From NCBI GenBank assembly GCA_001953115.1, contig LSSL01006964.1, forward strand, positions 1 to 21,451: a DNA stretch of 21,451 bases, read 5' to 3'. The position numbers and the translations under genes were made by a program. Below are positions 19,337 to 21,451 of this stretch, piece after piece (positions within the stretch are counted from its first letter, which is position 1; every line of letters begins with the position of its first letter). The notes below the pieces were generated by a model. The model was not told where the DNA came from. It did no database searches and saw nothing but the letters and a program-made list of their open reading frames with translations. The DNA comes from Smittium mucronatum. Its lineage: Eukaryota; Kickxellomycota; Harpellomycetes; Harpellales; Legeriomycetaceae.

Positions 19337-20640
19337 TCATAAAAGGCTATTTTCATACCACAACTTCTATTGAGGTATCATCTTGAAACTTATATTCCAA
19401 ATATTCATGTCGGTTTAAAATTATTAACGAGTTTATCTAAAAAAAGGGGTATGTATTTTTTTTTTCTTGAAAGAATTCAATTTGATAATTGCGGAAAGAA
19501 TTTCTTTTTTCTGTGATCAAAAATTTGCCGAATGTATTATAATAAAAATAATGTTTTTGGTGATATAATTATGCTAGTAACAATATTCCTACGCAGGAAA
19601 AACGAATATAAAGCTCCAAATATAAAAATAAGGCCCACAAAAATTCTTTAACAAGTCCCCTTTTCGTTTCTATATTAAGGATATATAATAAAAATTTTGC
19701 CATCAAATGTTATTAACCACTGCCTATTCAAAGATTCCAAATATATCTGGTTTGAAAATTTATGCTTTTGAATAAAAATAACTGATAGCGCAAGTTACAG
19801 CAAATACATTTCTCGATTCTGAAAGTTTAATACCCCCATTAAATACAGTTACCTAAAATAACTATTTTGTAATCCCAATAATAACATTCAATAAGCTTTA
19901 TGGATAATAATGATTAAATCTTATAATTCTGAATATATTTCACATAAAAATTGACCAAACTCTATAATATAAAAACTTAAAAATATAAGGCCTTAATTAA
20001 CGATTGGAACTAAAATTACTAACTTTTTAAAATCCACCTTTAAATATCGTTCCAATAGAAACATATATAAAAATATACATTATTTGAACAACAAATAGTA
20101 CTAATACTTCAAGTATCAATATATTTAAATTAGGATAACAGAAAAATCAAATAGATTTTTTTTTAATAGTTGTATCGGAATTTTTTTGTTAGATATCATT
20201 AATCAGATGGATTAATGAACGCAGTCATTTAGAACCATCTAAATGTACAAATCGTAGGTTATAGTTAATCCACCAATAGAATATTTAAAAAATTCGAATA
20301 TAAAATTATTTCATGTATAATTTTATGAAATTTGAAAATAACAACCAACCAAAAAATCCAATAAACTAATGACATCAATGATGTATATACTATCCCCATA
20401 AGTGCTTGAATAAATTATTATTAAAAAATTTATATTGGGCGAATATTTAATGATCTTCAACGAATCGTTGAAACCTTACAATGTCATATGCACACAGAGT
20501 CGCAGGATCTAGAACTTAATTAATATTTGTTGTCTCATGATTGGATACGGGTTGGAAAATTCAATTTATTGGACTTTTCATCTTGTCCTATTATGTTTCG
20601 ACTTTTTTATTGGTTATGATCTGTGAGGTTTAATTATCTA
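19337..20640. other. Gene-free AT-rich stretch
   Basis: No reading frame above noise, no tRNA and no long repeat recognised. There are short AT-rich runs throughout. Sequence becomes markedly more GC-rich right after it. Confidence 0.55.
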
Positions 20641-20830
20641 ACTATGTTAGGCGCTAGTGATGCTTTATAATAACTTGCGATGTGAGGGCGAGTGCAAACG
20701 CAAATCGTTGGTGCGACTAAGTGGCTTAGCGTGATTAGTGACGGGGGTAACGCCTCAATCTAATTCATTCTTCGCTAACTCTAGGCTCGGATGTGCCCTT
20801 TCTGGATGGTCAGATTAACTCATCACGACA
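20641..20830. other. GC-rich island of unknown nature
   Basis: By hand count G+C is about 45%, 52% and 43% in the three successive 60-base lines from 20641, against roughly 20-25% in the flanks. All six frames have stops, so it is not an exon. A hairpin CTAAG-TGG-CTTAG lies at about 20716-20728, and TGGCTTAGCG overlapping it resembles a pol III A-box; a weak B-box-like GGCTCGGATG follows at about 20784. It could be a structured non-coding RNA, a SINE head or part of an LTR. I cannot decide which. Confidence 0.4.
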
Positions 20831-21008
20831 TATCATTAAATATAAAAACTTAAAACTAAATGAGATCATTGTTGATGTTTCTACATAGAAATATCAATAA
20901 AGTAATATGCCTATTAATAATTTGCAAGTTCTTTAAACTAATAAGTACTCTAAAATTACATGTTTATTCATTATTTTTAGGGTAGAAATATCGATTATTT
21001 GGTCTCTA

Positions 21009-21128
21009 TTGCTTCTCTAAACAATTTATTGATTCAGGAACCAATGGAAAGAGAGAATGTACCCCAGCTTGAGGCTCTCTTGCTTCTCTAAACAATTTTT
21101 TGTTTCAGGAACCAATGGAAAGAGAGAA
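21009..21128. repeat. Tandem duplication, period 71 bp
   Basis: The 49-bp unit 21009-21057 is repeated at 21080-21128 with 2 mismatches by hand. Each unit starts TTGCTTCTCTAAACAATTT and ends AACCAATGGAAAGAGAGAA. A CT-rich start (CTCTCTT) and a GA-rich end (AAGAGAG) give each unit partly self-complementary ends. 22 bp of unrelated sequence separate the units. The high identity suggests a recent duplication or selection. Confidence 0.75.
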
Positions 21129-21309
21129 ATAGTTTTTCTTATTTTCATCATTTAGATCACACCTTTATTATAAATTAATTATTTTTGTGAAACATCAACC
21201 GAATAAAATTTATTGGTACCAAAATTATTCGATCATATTGATCATTAATTACGTAAAATAAATTAGACCCAAGAAAAAAAAATCCAAGTGCCAAGAATTT
21301 GGATGATCG

Positions 21310-21329
21310 CTTATACTAAAAAGTATAAG
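21310..21329. repeat. Perfect 8-bp hairpin with AAAA loop
   Basis: CTTATACT (21310-21317), loop AAAA, AGTATAAG (21322-21329). It directly borders the GC-rich repeat copy 2; read on the minus strand it follows the GGTTCAAGG end of that repeat, so it may be part of the same element. Copy 1 has no matching hairpin. Confidence 0.5.
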
Positions 21330-21342
21330 TGAATCACCAGCC

Positions 21343-21391
21343 CCCTTGAACCAATGCCCAGTGGGTACGGAGCCGTTAGAGCGGCGGAGGG
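21343..21391 (-). repeat. GC-rich dispersed repeat, copy 2 (inverted relative to copy 1)
   Basis: The reverse complement matches 2992-3031 at about 34 of 40 positions, sharing CGGCTCC, CCACTGGGC and TTGGTTCAAGGG. It continues into GC-rich sequence (GAGCGGCGGAGG on the plus strand) that is less like copy 1. It is the most GC-rich spot near the right end of the window. Confidence 0.6.
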
Positions 21392-21451
21392 GTGTAGGAT
21401 GAGATATTTTTTTAAAATTTTTCATTTTTTTAAACTTTTTTTAAATATGTT

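Noticed and set aside
20650..20820. LTR beginning TGTTAG
   Set aside because: No matching CA end with a target duplication and no second LTR or internal region within the window.
1..21451. CRISPR arrays, bacterial operons, prophage or toxin systems
   Set aside because: No regularly spaced repeats, no ribosome binding sites and clear spliceosomal introns: the window is eukaryotic nuclear DNA.

Overview
This AT-rich window (roughly three quarters A+T by eye) comes from a eukaryotic nuclear genome. It carries spliceosomal introns with GT...AG ends, polypyrimidine tracts and AATAAA signals, and uses the standard stop codons. Short introns (about 60-150 nt), a fungal-style PPR protein and strong AT bias suggest an early-diverging fungus, possibly of the Zoopagomycota/Kickxellomycotina (Smittium-like) type. 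That placement is inference. All splice models were made by hand from frame continuity and have no transcript support.

Layout. 1-85: edge of a possible minus-strand reading frame interrupted by a stop. About 1490-2880: decayed piggyBac-type transposase. 2981-3031: a GC-rich repeat whose inverted partner lies at 21343-21391. 3036-7616: mostly AT-rich non-coding DNA with one copy of a ~180-bp dispersed repeat (6809-6989) and a 13-bp direct repeat flanking a short poly(A)-bearing segment. 7617-8285 (+): omega-like glutathione transferase. 8504-9983 (-): unrecognised four-exon gene, convergent with the GST gene. 9984-12723: gene-poor. 12724-16018 (+): nine-exon gene for a MYSM1-like SWIRM-MPN protein of about 810 residues. 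16117-17958 (-): mitochondrial-type PPR protein, tail-to-tail with the previous gene. 18618-18792: second copy of the dispersed repeat. 19007-19336: doubtful ORF. 20641-20830: GC-rich island. 21009-21128: 71-bp-period tandem duplication.

The most interesting item is the MYSM1-like gene. Five fragmentary open stretches join in frame through canonical introns into one protein whose SWIRM domain closely matches MYSM1, the histone H2A deubiquitinase. Every JAMM metal/catalytic position I can align in its MPN domain is replaced (Glu to Ser608, His-x-His to Gln666-Ile-Ser668, Asp to His680), so it looks like a catalytically dead paralogue or orthologue. I see no SANT domain, and a Cys-rich patch lies between SWIRM and MPN.

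The genes do not form an evident pathway: a redox enzyme, a chromatin factor, a mitochondrial RNA-binding protein and an orphan sit as ordinary neighbours in a repeat-rich region.
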